From Aliiroseovarius halocynthiae (GTDB lineage: Bacteria > Pseudomonadota > Alphaproteobacteria > Rhodobacterales > Rhodobacteraceae): 64,000 bases of DNA. How positions within the stretch are numbered: the first letter of the stretch is position 1; each line of letters begins with the position of its first letter. The notes beneath the pieces were generated by a model. That model did not search any database, had not been told where the DNA came from, and saw only the letters and a program-made list of their open reading frames with translations. Positions 17,192-25,755 of this stretch are shown piece by piece. The stretch covers positions 186,001-250,000 of the forward strand of contig NZ_ML660020.1 of the NCBI RefSeq assembly GCF_007004645.1. The letters are read 5' to 3'. A program made the translations under genes and the position numbers.

Positions 17192-18730
17192 TCAAACGCC
17201 CTCGGGCTTGGTTTTATCGCGGCGCGTGATCAGGTTGTTCAGGGCGTTCACATAAGCCCGAACCGATGCCAGAATCGTATCCGTGTGCGAAGATTGGCCC
17301 GTTACGATCTTGCCGCTCTCTTCCATCCGCACAGACACAGTGGCCTGCGCATCCGTCCCTTCGGTTACGGCATGCACCTGATACAGCTGCAACTTGGCTT
17401 CATGCGGGAAGATCATTTTCACACAGTTGAACGCTGCGTCCACCGGACCATCCCCATCCGAAGTCACTTTGTGTTCGACCCCGTTTACGGTCATGGTCAG
17501 GTCAGCAGTGTTCTTTTCTTCACCGCCCGCAACCACACGCAGGGATTTCACCTGCAACTGGTCGTTGGCATCGTCGGTGCCGTCGGTCATCAGGGCGACC
17601 AGATCGTCGTCGAACACCTCTTTCTTCGTGTCGGCCAGATCCTTGAAGCGCACAAAGACGTCTTTCAATTGGTTGTCGCCCACCTCAAAACCCAGATCAT
17701 TCAGCTTGGCCTTCAACGCCGCGCGGCCCGAGTGCTTGCCCAAGGGCAAGGACGTCCCGGCCAGACCGATATCCTCGGGACGCATGATCTCGAAGTTTTC
17801 GGGGTTCTTCAGCATGCCGTCTTGGTGAATGCCGCTTTCATGCGCGAAAGCGTTCTTGCCGACGATGGCCTTGTTATATTGCACCGCAAAGCCCGACACC
17901 TGCGCCACGCGACGCGAGATGTTCATGATCTTCGTGGTGTCGATCTGTGTCTGGAAGGGCATGATGTCGTTGCGCACTTTCAAGGCCATCACGACTTCTT
18001 CCAGCGCGGTGTTGCCGGCCCGTTCGCCCAGACCATTGATGGTGCATTCGATCTGGCGCGCGCCAGCCTCGACAGCGGCCAAGGCGTTGGCGGTCGCCAT
18101 CCCCAAGTCGTTGTGACAATGGGTGGCAAACACGATTTCATCCGCGCCCGGCACACGTTCCAGCAACATACGGATCAGGTCAGCACTTTCACGCGGGGCG
18201 GTATAGCCCACGGTGTCGGGGATGTTGATCGTCGTGGCACCTGCTTTGATGGCAATCTCGATCACGCGGCACAAATAGTCATGCTCGGTCCGGGTTGCAT
18301 CCATTGGCGACCACTGCACGTCATCCACCAGATTGCGCGCGTGGCTGACGGTTTCGTGGATCAGGTCGGCCATTTCATCCTGCGTCAGGTTGGGAATGGC
18401 GCGGTGCAGAGGAGAGGTGCCGATAAACGTGTGAATGCGCGGCTTGGCTGCTTTGCGCACGGCCTCGGCACAGCGGTCGATATCTTTGAAGTTCGCGCGG
18501 CTCAGGCCGCAGATCACCGAATTTTTGGAGTTTTCCGAGATCTCGGAAACAGCCGCGAAATCGCCTTCAGACGCAATCGGAAAGCCAGCTTCGATAATAT
18601 CGACGCCCATTTCGTCCAGCATTTCAGCGATTTCCAGCTTCTCATCATGCGTCATGGTCGCGCCGGGACTTTGTTCGCCGTCACGCAAAGTTGTGTCGAA
18701 AATCAACACGTGATCCGAAGGATTGGTCAT
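17192..18730 (-). CDS. leuA: 2-isopropylmalate synthase
   Basis: The 512-residue enzyme condenses acetyl-CoA with 2-oxoisovalerate, the first step of leucine synthesis. Motifs: FDTTLRDGEQSPGATM (11-26) with the metal-binding Asp, the HCHNDLGMATANALAA metal-binding His pair near residue 205, NGLGERAGN, and GKNAFAHESGIHQDG. A C-terminal allosteric LeuA dimer domain starts near residue 390 and should bind leucine. It is a stand-alone gene with its own leader region: a leucine-rich leader peptide and alternative stems lie between 18731 and 18944, so expression is probably attenuated by leucyl-tRNA supply. Confidence 0.97.
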   Translation of the reverse strand: MTNPSDHVLIFDTTLRDGEQSPGATMTHDEKLEIAEMLDEMGVDIIEAGFPIASEGDFAAVSEISENSKNSVICGLSRANFKDIDRCAEAVRKAAKPRIHTFIGTSPLHRAIPNLTQDEMADLIHETVSHARNLVDDVQWSPMDATRTEHDYLCRVIEIAIKAGATTINIPDTVGYTAPRESADLIRMLLERVPGADEIVFATHCHNDLGMATANALAAVEAGARQIECTINGLGERAGNTALEEVVMALKVRNDIMPFQTQIDTTKIMNISRRVAQVSGFAVQYNKAIVGKNAFAHESGIHQDGMLKNPENFEIMRPEDIGLAGTSLPLGKHSGRAALKAKLNDLGFEVGDNQLKDVFVRFKDLADTKKEVFDDDLVALMTDGTDDANDQLQVKSLRVVAGGEEKNTADLTMTVNGVEHKVTSDGDGPVDAAFNCVKMIFPHEAKLQLYQVHAVTEGTDAQATVSVRMEESGKIVTGQSSHTDTILASVRAYVNALNNLITRRDKTKPEGV

Positions 18731-18840
18731 GGTCTTGGTCTCTTTAAATAGAAGTTCTTAGCCTTGGTGGCCCATAAGGTTCGGGCCGGTTCGTGGCGCG
18801 GTCGGCGTGTCCCCTGAGCGGTCGCGCCTAAACGGCACGC
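18731..18840 (-). promoter_or_regulatory. leuA attenuator region with competing stems
   Basis: On the minus strand the leader stop is embedded in a stem CCTCTGAGCG/CGCTCAGGGG (18838-18847 with 18811-18820, one G-U pair). A crossing alternative, 18823-18828 with 18795-18800 (GGCGCG/CGCGCC), cannot form at the same time. A third stem GGCCC/GGGCC (18783-18787 with 18769-18773) lies 39 bases before the leuA start. No strong T-run follows the third stem, so the final switch may act on termination or on leuA translation. Confidence 0.55.
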
Positions 18841-18909
18841 TCAGAGGCGGCTAAGTAGTAGCAGAAGGCCCACAGCAGGGCGGAACGTGATATGTTTCTG
18901 CGTATTCAT
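18841..18909 (-). CDS. leuL: Leucine-rich leader peptide upstream of leuA
   Basis: A 22-codon frame (MNTQKHITFRPAVG, then five leucines, then SRL and TGA) lies 110 bp ahead of leuA on the same strand. Six of the last eight residues are Leu, using CTT, CTG, CTA, CTA, CTT and CTC. Stalling at these codons when leucyl-tRNA is short would change folding of the following RNA. A -10-like TATAGT ends seven bases before the ATG, so the transcript probably begins at or next to the start codon, as known for trpL in Sinorhizobium. This is a direct reading plus a family-level analogy to amino-acid leader peptides. Confidence 0.75.
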   Translation of the reverse strand: MNTQKHITFRPAVGLLLLLSRL

Positions 18910-18916
18910 GGCCGCG

Positions 18917-18944
18917 ACTATACGGAGGTTTGATCCAAGTTAAA
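18917..18944 (-). promoter_or_regulatory. Putative promoter of leuL-leuA
   Basis: On the minus strand, TTTAAC (18944-18939) and TATAGT (18922-18917) are separated by 16 bases. The -10 box ends seven bases ahead of the leader ATG, which implies a leaderless or nearly leaderless leader peptide. Confidence 0.45.
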
Positions 18945-18993
18945 GCCCTTTTTTCGCGAACTCGCACGAATGGGCATACGGGATCGCGGGCAA

Positions 18994-20520
18994 TCACTCG
19001 CCCGCTGCCGTCTCTTCGGCGGGGTCCTCTGTTGCGGCGGTGTTGGTCCCAGCCGTCGACGCGGCCCCCGCTGCAGCGGCGGCCGCAGCCGCAGCTGCGC
19101 TGTCCAACGCCGGGGGGGGCGCGGCCGTGACGGCGTCGGCAAGCAAGCCATTCACCCAAGCGCCTTCGTCCCGGCTTCCGTCCGCGCGGATCACAACACC
19201 CTGGCCGTTGCGCTTGCCGTCCTTGAACGCACCTTCATAGCGGTCACCACCTGGATAGGTGGCAACGCCCTGCCCATCAAACAGACCCGCACGCCAGTCG
19301 CCTTCATATCGAAATCCATCCTGCGTCACGAACACGCCGCGCCCGTCGCGCTTGCCGTCCACAAATGAGCCCTCATATGTCGAGCCATCCGCCAATGTTG
19401 AAACGCCTTGCCCATGGAATTGGCCGGCTTTCCATCCGCCAGAGTAATTCGCTCCATCCAGGGTCACCAAGGCGCCCTCTCCGTCAAAGAGCGCATCTTT
19501 GAATGTCCCTTCATAACGGGAGCCATCGGTAAGTAGGGCTACGCCCTTGCCTTCGATCACACCACGGGCCCACGCGCCCTCAAAACTGCTACCGTCAGGA
19601 TAGGTGATCATGCCCTTACCATCGGCCAACCCAGAACGAAACTGACCTTTATAAATCGAACCGTCGGGATAAGTGACTGTGCCCTGACCTTCGATCACGC
19701 CAGCCACCCAGTTGCCTTCATAGCGATAACCATCCGTACCAGTAAAAACACCATGCCCGTGCCGCTGATCGGCATCAAAGCCGCCTTCGTAGCGATCTCC
19801 GTTCGCATAATTGACGGCCCCCGCACCCTGACGGGAACCGGCTTGGAACGCGCCGGAATAAACGTCTCCATTTGCTTGAGCCAGCGTGCCTGCACCATCC
19901 ATCTGGCCCTGCGCCCAACTGCCCTCATAGATCATGCCGTCAGGCTGGGTCAGCTTACCCTCACCGTCGCGCTCACCTCCGCGCATTTCGCCTTCATAGA
20001 CAGATCCGTCAGCATAAGTCGAGCGTCCCCTGCCCTCTTTCACACCAGCAACCCAGTCACCTTCGTAGACATAGCCCGAAGGGCTTTGCAGGCGGCCTTG
20101 TCCGTGATGCATCGCGTTGCGAAAGCCGCCCTCGTATTGAATGCCATTGGCGTAGATCGCCTGCCCCGACCCGTTGATCTTGCCATCCACCCAGTCGCCT
20201 TCGAAACTTGCACCGTCTGCAAAGGTAATCTTGCCGAACCCTTCGGGTTTGCCCTTCACAAAGCTGCCCTCATAAACCGAACCATTGGGAAAACGCGCGA
20301 TACCTTGGCCCAAGATTTCGCCGTCGATAAACTCGCCTGTGTATTGATAGCCCGAGGGCAGGGTCAGCTCGCCCATCCCGTGCTGCAACCCGCCCTTGAA
20401 CGTCCCCTCATAGACCGAACCGTCTTCGTATTGCCTGGTCTCAACCTGAGCCACAGCAGCTGCTGGCATCAAAAGCGCGAGGGTCAGCATTCTGCGAAGA
20501 CCGATCAGGGGACGTTGCAT
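18994..20520 (-). CDS. Exported MORN-repeat protein with 18 tandem repeats
   Basis: This 508-residue protein has a signal peptide (MQRPLIGLRRMLTLALL, cleavage probably after AVAQ) and then an unbroken array of 18 MORN units of exactly 23 residues each. The consensus is YEGxWxxGxxxGxGxxxxxDGxx, with a partial 19th unit. The tail is about 45 residues of Ala/Thr/Glu-rich low complexity, including two Ala runs. MORN arrays form an elongated beta-meander that binds lipids or proteins. The start at 20520 has GAGG upstream and gives the signal peptide; the longer frame is less likely. It is divergent from nadE and stands alone. Periplasmic or outer-membrane-associated location is inferred; the partner is unknown. 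Confidence 0.85.
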   Translation of the reverse strand: MQRPLIGLRRMLTLALLMPAAAVAQVETRQYEDGSVYEGTFKGGLQHGMGELTLPSGYQYTGEFIDGEILGQGIARFPNGSVYEGSFVKGKPEGFGKITFADGASFEGDWVDGKINGSGQAIYANGIQYEGGFRNAMHHGQGRLQSPSGYVYEGDWVAGVKEGRGRSTYADGSVYEGEMRGGERDGEGKLTQPDGMIYEGSWAQGQMDGAGTLAQANGDVYSGAFQAGSRQGAGAVNYANGDRYEGGFDADQRHGHGVFTGTDGYRYEGNWVAGVIEGQGTVTYPDGSIYKGQFRSGLADGKGMITYPDGSSFEGAWARGVIEGKGVALLTDGSRYEGTFKDALFDGEGALVTLDGANYSGGWKAGQFHGQGVSTLADGSTYEGSFVDGKRDGRGVFVTQDGFRYEGDWRAGLFDGQGVATYPGGDRYEGAFKDGKRNGQGVVIRADGSRDEGAWVNGLLADAVTAAPPPALDSAAAAAAAAAAGAASTAGTNTAATEDPAEETAAGE

Positions 20521-20701
20521 CTGAAACCTCGTGCAATTTCTGTGGTTTGTTCTTGGACGGCCGAAGCACGTTTGCGCACAGACTATGCCGTCCCCCAAGC
20601 CGAGACAACGCTTTTCCCGCGCCACCTCTTTAACCTGCGGCCAAACCTGCTACATCTGTCGCGAAGGATCCCCGGCCCGTTGTCGGGAAAAGGACTGCGC
20701 G

Positions 20702-22363
20702 ATGAGTGATACTTTCCGCCTGACACTGGCACAACTGAACCCGACCGTGGGTGCGATTGCAGCGAACTGCGACAAGGCGCGTGCGGCATGGCATCAAGCC
20801 AAAGAGGCTAGCAGCGAGATGTTGGCCCTGCCCGAGGCGTTTGTGACCGGTTATCAGACACAGGACCTGGTCATGCGCCCACAGTTCTTCCGTGACGCGA
20901 TGAGCGCGGTCGAGACGCTGGCAAAGGATTGTGCGGATGGGCCAGAAATCGGCATCGGCGCGCCCTATCACGATGGCGAAAATCTGTATAACGCCTATTA
21001 CATCCTGAAGGGCGGCAAGATCGCGACGCGCATTCTGAAACAGCGCCTGCCCAATTTCACCGTTTTCGACGAAGAACGCCAATTCGCTTCGGCCGACCCG
21101 CAAGGCCCGTATGCGCTGGGTCCAATCCGCATTGGCACCCCGATCTGCGAGGATGCCTGGTATGCCGAAGACGTCTGCGAAACGCTGGCCGAAAGCGGGG
21201 CCGAGTTCCTGCTGATCCCCAATGGCTCGCCCTATTACCGCAACAAGTTTGACGTGCGACTGAACCACATGGTGGGTCGCGTAGTCGAAACCGGCTTGCC
21301 GCTGATCTATCTGAACATGGTTGGCGGGCAGGATGATCAAGTCTTTGACGGCGCGTCCTTCGCGCTGAACCCGGGCGGCGAGCTGGCATTCTGCATGGCC
21401 GATTTCGACGAAGAGATCCGCCATGTTGATCTGATCCACACGGATGACGGCTGGCGCATCCAACCGGGACACATCACGCCTTCGATCGATGAGTGGGAGC
21501 TGGACTATCGCGCCATGGTCGAAAGCCTGCGCGATTATATGGGAAAAACCGGGTTCAAGCAGGTGCTGCTGGGCCTGTCCGGCGGGATCGACAGCGCCAT
21601 TGTGGCGACCATCGCGGCAGACGCGCTGGGACCAGAGAACGTGCGCTGCGTGATGCTGCCCTCGGAATACACCTCACAAGCCTCGCTGGATGACGCCAAG
21701 GACATCGCGACCCGTCTTGGCTGCACCTATGACTTTGTTCCGATCAAAGAGGGCCGCGACGCGATCACCAATACGCTTGCCCCTTTCTTCGAAGGCACCC
21801 AGCCTGACGTGACCGAAGAAAACATCCAGTCCCGCCTGCGCGGGCTGCTTTTGATGGCGCTGTCCAACAAGACCGGCGCGATGCTTTTGACCACCGGCAA
21901 CAAATCCGAGGTCGCCGTGGGTTATGCCACGATCTATGGTGACATGTCGGGCGGCTATAACCCGATCAAGGACCTGTATAAGACACGCGTGTTCGAACAA
22001 TGCCGCTGGCGCAACGCCAATCACCGCGATTGGATGAAAGGCCCGGAAGGCGAGGTCATCCCGGTCTCGATCATCGACAAGCCGCCCTCAGCCGAACTTC
22101 GCCCGGACCAAAAGGACGAGGACAGCCTGCCGCCATATGACGTGCTGGATGCAATCCTTGAAGGGCTGATTGATGTCGAAAAATCCGTGGCTGAATTGGT
22201 TGCGGAAGGGTTTGACAAGGCAACGGTCAAAAAGATCGAGCACCTTGTTTTCATCAGCGAATACAAACGCTTCCAGTCCGCACCCGGCACCCGCCTAACC
22301 ATGCGCAGCTTCTGGCTGGACCGCCGTTATCCCATTGTGAACCGCTGGCGGGACGACAGCTAG
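20702..22363 (+). CDS. nadE: Glutamine-dependent NAD+ synthetase
   Basis: The 553-residue cytoplasmic enzyme makes NAD+ from nicotinate adenine dinucleotide, ATP and glutamine. Residues 1-270 are a nitrilase-type glutaminase with Glu in ALPEAFVTGY, Lys in LKQRLPNFTVFDE and the nucleophile Cys in GTPICEDAWY. From about 290 the synthetase domain carries the P-loop LSGGIDSAIVA and TTGNKSEVAVGYATIYGDM. The start at 20702 is preceded by AAAAGGA and matches the family N-terminus. Confidence 0.96.
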   Translation: MSDTFRLTLAQLNPTVGAIAANCDKARAAWHQAKEASSEMLALPEAFVTGYQTQDLVMRPQFFRDAMSAVETLAKDCADGPEIGIGAPYHDGENLYNAYYILKGGKIATRILKQRLPNFTVFDEERQFASADPQGPYALGPIRIGTPICEDAWYAEDVCETLAESGAEFLLIPNGSPYYRNKFDVRLNHMVGRVVETGLPLIYLNMVGGQDDQVFDGASFALNPGGELAFCMADFDEEIRHVDLIHTDDGWRIQPGHITPSIDEWELDYRAMVESLRDYMGKTGFKQVLLGLSGGIDSAIVATIAADALGPENVRCVMLPSEYTSQASLDDAKDIATRLGCTYDFVPIKEGRDAITNTLAPFFEGTQPDVTEENIQSRLRGLLLMALSNKTGAMLLTTGNKSEVAVGYATIYGDMSGGYNPIKDLYKTRVFEQCRWRNANHRDWMKGPEGEVIPVSIIDKPPSAELRPDQKDEDSLPPYDVLDAILEGLIDVEKSVAELVAEGFDKATVKKIEHLVFISEYKRFQSAPGTRLTMRSFWLDRRYPIVNRWRDDS

Positions 22364-22380
22364 GACGTCCCTGCATGCAC

Positions 22381-23214
22381 TTACAAAATGTCGGCGAACT
22401 CGTCTGGAAGCTTCACGATCGAGTTCTTTCGTATGCTACCCGGCTTATTCCACGCATGAATCGGACGCAGGACTGACATTTTTCGGCGCGCGCGTGTGAA
22501 TGCGGCGTTGCCGTCTTCGGCTGGCTCTTTGCGAATCTGCTGAAATACTTTTTCGCGCCGCTCTTGATGCGCGCTCCAACCTTGGGACACACGATCGTCG
22601 CCCATCCCAATAACCTTTGCGATTTTAGCATCGATCATTCCGGTGTGGATCATGAAAAGATTCGGATCGATACGGAAGTTCCTGCCCTTAATCCGGTGCA
22701 TTCCACTGCCCCAATTGAGGGGTTTAAACGTGATACTTGGCTTCGTATACCGCGACGCAAGTTGCGCATATTTGCGTTGCGCCAACCAGTTGCTTTTCGG
22801 ATCAATCTCGCCTTCATTATCAAGATGTTGAATCACATCCAGACCAAGCGCCGACAAGCTTTCGACCCCATCCACAGCACTCAGATACTCGGCCAGCGAC
22901 ACATTCGCCCGTGGATCCACCACTATGAATTCGTCAATATCTGTAGCAATTACCGCGTCATACCCTTGCATGAATAAAGTCCGCGCCTGTGCTGAAAGAT
23001 AAGCAGCGCGGCGTTTTTCGCCAGGCACACGTGGCATCGGGCGATGAGGGATCGCAGTGAAATTCACATCCGTATCACGGGGGTGCGATTCATCAGCACC
23101 ATCCAGGGTCACAAACAGGTTTTGCTCACCGAACTGTTGGCCATAATAGTCAATCCATTTTGGCAGAAAGATCCCACCATTCCGAACCGTCGCAATTACC
23201 GCGATGTGTTTCAT
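22381..23214 (-). CDS. Glycosyltransferase family 2-type protein
   Basis: The 277-residue protein starts with a nucleotide-sugar fold, MKHIAVIATVRNGGIFLPKW, has VTLDGADESHP and the metal-binding DxD in ATDIDEFIVVDPR (about 95-107). The C-terminal half is rich in basic residues and contains HRIKGRNFRIDPNLFMIHTG. It is of the type seen in 'glycosyl transferase family 2' proteins of roseobacters acting on surface polysaccharides; donor and acceptor are unknown. The start at 23214 aligns with the fold start. It converges with nadE and is more AT-rich than its neighbours, suggesting an accessory gene. Confidence 0.7.
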   Translation of the reverse strand: MKHIAVIATVRNGGIFLPKWIDYYGQQFGEQNLFVTLDGADESHPRDTDVNFTAIPHRPMPRVPGEKRRAAYLSAQARTLFMQGYDAVIATDIDEFIVVDPRANVSLAEYLSAVDGVESLSALGLDVIQHLDNEGEIDPKSNWLAQRKYAQLASRYTKPSITFKPLNWGSGMHRIKGRNFRIDPNLFMIHTGMIDAKIAKVIGMGDDRVSQGWSAHQERREKVFQQIRKEPAEDGNAAFTRARRKMSVLRPIHAWNKPGSIRKNSIVKLPDEFADIL

Positions 23215-23363
23215 GTCAAACCAGCCCCCAAGGCGATTTAGGTCGCTTGCGTTTTCAGATAATTCCACTTCGCCTGCAACCCTAGACTTCAAAATACGCT
23301 AGGGATGGTGTCTTCGAAGTCATAAACTGGACCATTTCGGCAGATTTGAGCTAGAATTCCCCT

Positions 23364-23792
23364 ATGTCAGGAAACAAAACCCAACCAAATGACGCCGATG
23401 TCTCGCGCTTCATATGTGGCGTAGAACCCGCCGCGAAACGCTACGACGCTGAAAAACTCGACCAGCTTTTTCGCGACATCACCGGGTATCAGCCCGTGAT
23501 GTGGGGACCGTCCATCATCGGCTATGGGCAGTATCATTACACCTATGACAGCGGGCGCAAGGGTGACTTTCTGGCCACAGGATTCTCACCCCGCAAGGCG
23601 CGCCACTCGATCTATATTATGCCGGGATATGCAGATTACGGCGACGTCCTATCGCGTCTGGGCAAACACAAAATGGGCAAGTCCTGCCTTTACGTGAATA
23701 AGCTGTCCGATGTTGATTTGGACGTTTTGGCCGAACTGATCCGCACGGGACTGTCGGACCTGAACAAGAAATGGCCCGTCCAACCGACCTGA
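23364..23792 (+). CDS. DUF1801 family protein
   Basis: This 142-residue soluble protein matches DUF1801 (YdhG-like). Typical features are the PVMWGPSIIGYGQYHY block (about 48-63), FSPRKARHSIYI and GKSCLYVNKLSDVD, with a C-terminal helix. No catalytic role is established for the family. It is a single plus-strand gene that converges on the zincin-like gene eight bases later. Confidence 0.82.
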   Translation: MSGNKTQPNDADVSRFICGVEPAAKRYDAEKLDQLFRDITGYQPVMWGPSIIGYGQYHYTYDSGRKGDFLATGFSPRKARHSIYIMPGYADYGDVLSRLGKHKMGKSCLYVNKLSDVDLDVLAELIRTGLSDLNKKWPVQPT

Positions 23793-23799
23793 TTGGCGA

Positions 23800-24198
23800 C
23801 TATTGCCACCAGTGATCAATGGCCGAGACGTCCGCTGTCGACCAACCGAAATGATGTGCAAACTCGCGCACAACAATATGGGTCACGAACTCGGACAGCG
23901 TGACGTCACCGCGCACAGAGTATTCATCCAAGATGGGCCGCCTAAACAGCCAGATCGCATCCGTTCCCATCTGCTGATCACTGGCGGTTTTTTGGGCCAA
24001 AGGCACACCAACATACGCACCCGTCAGCCCATAACTATCCGCGACATCCAGATCGGCCAGCACGCGCGCATCCGGGATCTCGGCCACGTGGATTGAAACC
24101 CGAAGGGCCGCCTCGGCAAATTGGTCAGGCAGATGGGCACGGGCCTCAAGCGCCAAGTGCTCGATCTGCGCCAAACTGGGGGCAGAAAATGTCACCAT
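23800..24198 (-). CDS. Zincin-like metallopeptidase family protein with altered HExxH motif
   Basis: The 132-residue protein resembles the small 'metallopeptidase family' (Zincin_1) proteins, including LFRRPILDEY and a C-terminal HIVVREFAHHFGWSTADVSAIDHWW. The family motif is HExxHHFG; here the first His is Arg (Arg111, Glu112, His115, His116), confirmed in the bases. One zinc ligand is therefore missing and peptidase activity is doubtful. The ATG at 24198 is used; a TTG at 24216 is also possible. It is divergent from gltX with a 60-bp gap. Confidence 0.75.
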   Translation of the reverse strand: MVTFSAPSLAQIEHLALEARAHLPDQFAEAALRVSIHVAEIPDARVLADLDVADSYGLTGAYVGVPLAQKTASDQQMGTDAIWLFRRPILDEYSVRGDVTLSEFVTHIVVREFAHHFGWSTADVSAIDHWWQ

Positions 24199-24258
24199 AG
24201 GGAATATTATGGACAATTATCCGCCAATATGAAAGAGGGACCGGCAAGGAGATCAACC

Positions 24259-25584
24259 ATGACCACCACCCGTTTCGCCCCCTCGCCCACCGGCTATATC
24301 CACGTGGGCAACCTGCGCACCGCGCTGTTCAACTATCTGATCGCTGCCAAATCGGGTGGCCAATTCATCCTGCGCTTGGATGACACAGACCCTGAACGCT
24401 CGAAGCAGGAATATGCAGACGCGATCATGGAAGATCTGGAATGGTTGGGCCTAACTTGGGACCGCGTCGAGAAGCAATCGGACCGTCTGGGCCGGTACGA
24501 GGCCGCCGCGCAAGAGCTGCGCGACATGGGCCGGTTCTATGAGTGTTTCGAGACCCCGACCGAGCTGGACCTGAAGCGTAAGAAACAACTGAACATGGGC
24601 AAGCCGCCGGTCTACGACCGCTCGGCGCTGGCCCTGTCGGAGGATGAAAAGGCCAAGCTGCGCGAAGAGCGCGGTCAGGGCCACTGGCGTTTCATGTTGG
24701 ATCACGAGCGGATCAACTGGACCGACGGCATTCTGGGCGACATCTCAATCGACGCGGCATCTGTGTCGGACCCGGTGTTGATCCGCGGTGACGGGCAGTT
24801 TTTGTACACGCTGGCCTCGGTCTGTGATGACATCGACTTCGGCATCACCAACGTGGTGCGCGGGTCCGATCACGTGACCAACACTGCAACGCAAATCCAG
24901 ATCATTCAGGCACTTGGCGGAGCCCTGCCAAGCTTCGCGCACCACTCGCTTTTGACCGGACCACAGGGTGAAGCCCTGTCCAAACGTCTTGGCACGCTGG
25001 CCATCCGCGATCTGCGCGAGCAAGGCGTGCAGCCGATGGCACTGCTCAGCCTTCTGGCCCGTCTGGGATCGTCACAACCTGTCGAGCTGCGCAGCTCTCT
25101 GGAAGAAATCATCGAGGGTTTCGACCTGTCGACCTTCGGCGCGGCCCCGACCAAGTTTGACGTGCAAGACCTGTTCCCACTGACCGCCCGCCACTTGGCT
25201 TCTCTGCCGGTTGAGGCCGTGGCCGATAAGCTGGATGCGATTGGTGTTCCCGCTGATATGGCCGAGGCCTTCTGGTCCGTCGCCCGCGAGAACATCACCA
25301 CGCTGGGTGATCTGGAGGGCTGGTGGGTCCTGTGCCGCGACGGCGCCGAGCCACTGATCGACGAAGAAGATCACGAGTTCATCGCGCAGGCCATGATGTT
25401 GCTTCCCGACGGCCCCTATGATGGCGATAGCTGGTCGAACTGGACCAAGGACGTGAAAGAAGCCACAGGCCGCAAAGGCAAAGGCCTGTTCATGCCGCTG
25501 CGCAAAGCCGTCACCGGCATGGAACGCGGCCCGGACATGTCATCCCTGATGCCGCTGTTGCAAGTGGTGCGTGCCAAAGGCTGA
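24259..25584 (+). CDS. gltX: Glutamate--tRNA ligase
   Basis: The 441-residue class I synthetase charges tRNA-Glu. The HIGH-type motif is in RFAPSPTGYIHVGNLRTAL (5-23) and the KMSKS-type motif is LSKRLG near residue 243. The C-terminal anticodon-binding region is present and complete. AAGGAG lies eight bases before the ATG at 24259. Many alphaproteobacteria carry two gltX paralogues, and I cannot tell which one this is from sequence alone. A clear terminator follows. Confidence 0.95.
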   Translation: MTTTRFAPSPTGYIHVGNLRTALFNYLIAAKSGGQFILRLDDTDPERSKQEYADAIMEDLEWLGLTWDRVEKQSDRLGRYEAAAQELRDMGRFYECFETPTELDLKRKKQLNMGKPPVYDRSALALSEDEKAKLREERGQGHWRFMLDHERINWTDGILGDISIDAASVSDPVLIRGDGQFLYTLASVCDDIDFGITNVVRGSDHVTNTATQIQIIQALGGALPSFAHHSLLTGPQGEALSKRLGTLAIRDLREQGVQPMALLSLLARLGSSQPVELRSSLEEIIEGFDLSTFGAAPTKFDVQDLFPLTARHLASLPVEAVADKLDAIGVPADMAEAFWSVARENITTLGDLEGWWVLCRDGAEPLIDEEDHEFIAQAMMLLPDGPYDGDSWSNWTKDVKEATGRKGKGLFMPLRKAVTGMERGPDMSSLMPLLQVVRAKG

Positions 25585-25608
25585 TCGCACAATCGAACCC
25601 AAAGAATT

Positions 25609-25639
25609 CGCCGCGCCTTGTGTGCGGCGTTTCTTTTTT
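25609..25639 (+). terminator. Rho-independent terminator of gltX
   Basis: CGCCGC (25609-25614) and GCGGCG (25624-25629) form a stem, followed by TTTCTTTTTT, 25 bases after the gltX stop. Confidence 0.85.
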
Positions 25640-25755
25640 GCGGATCAATGTTAATCCTTTTAAGATTCACCTTGATTGCGCTAACAAATCTCGCTTAGGA
25701 TGTGTCCAGAACAAAGCCGACACCCATTGATCACCTCTTAGAAGAAGAAAACGCG

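Noticed and set aside
17285-18751. Plus-strand frame of 488 codons opposite leuA
   Set aside because: Antisense shadow of leuA without recognisable domains or ribosome-binding site.
19040-20450. Periodic 69-bp DNA pattern as a satellite or CRISPR-like repeat
   Set aside because: The period equals 23 codons of the MORN repeat; units are diverged at DNA level and there are no spacers.
19753-20709. Plus-strand frame opposite the MORN array
   Set aside because: It reflects the repetitive MORN DNA on the other strand and lacks any family features.
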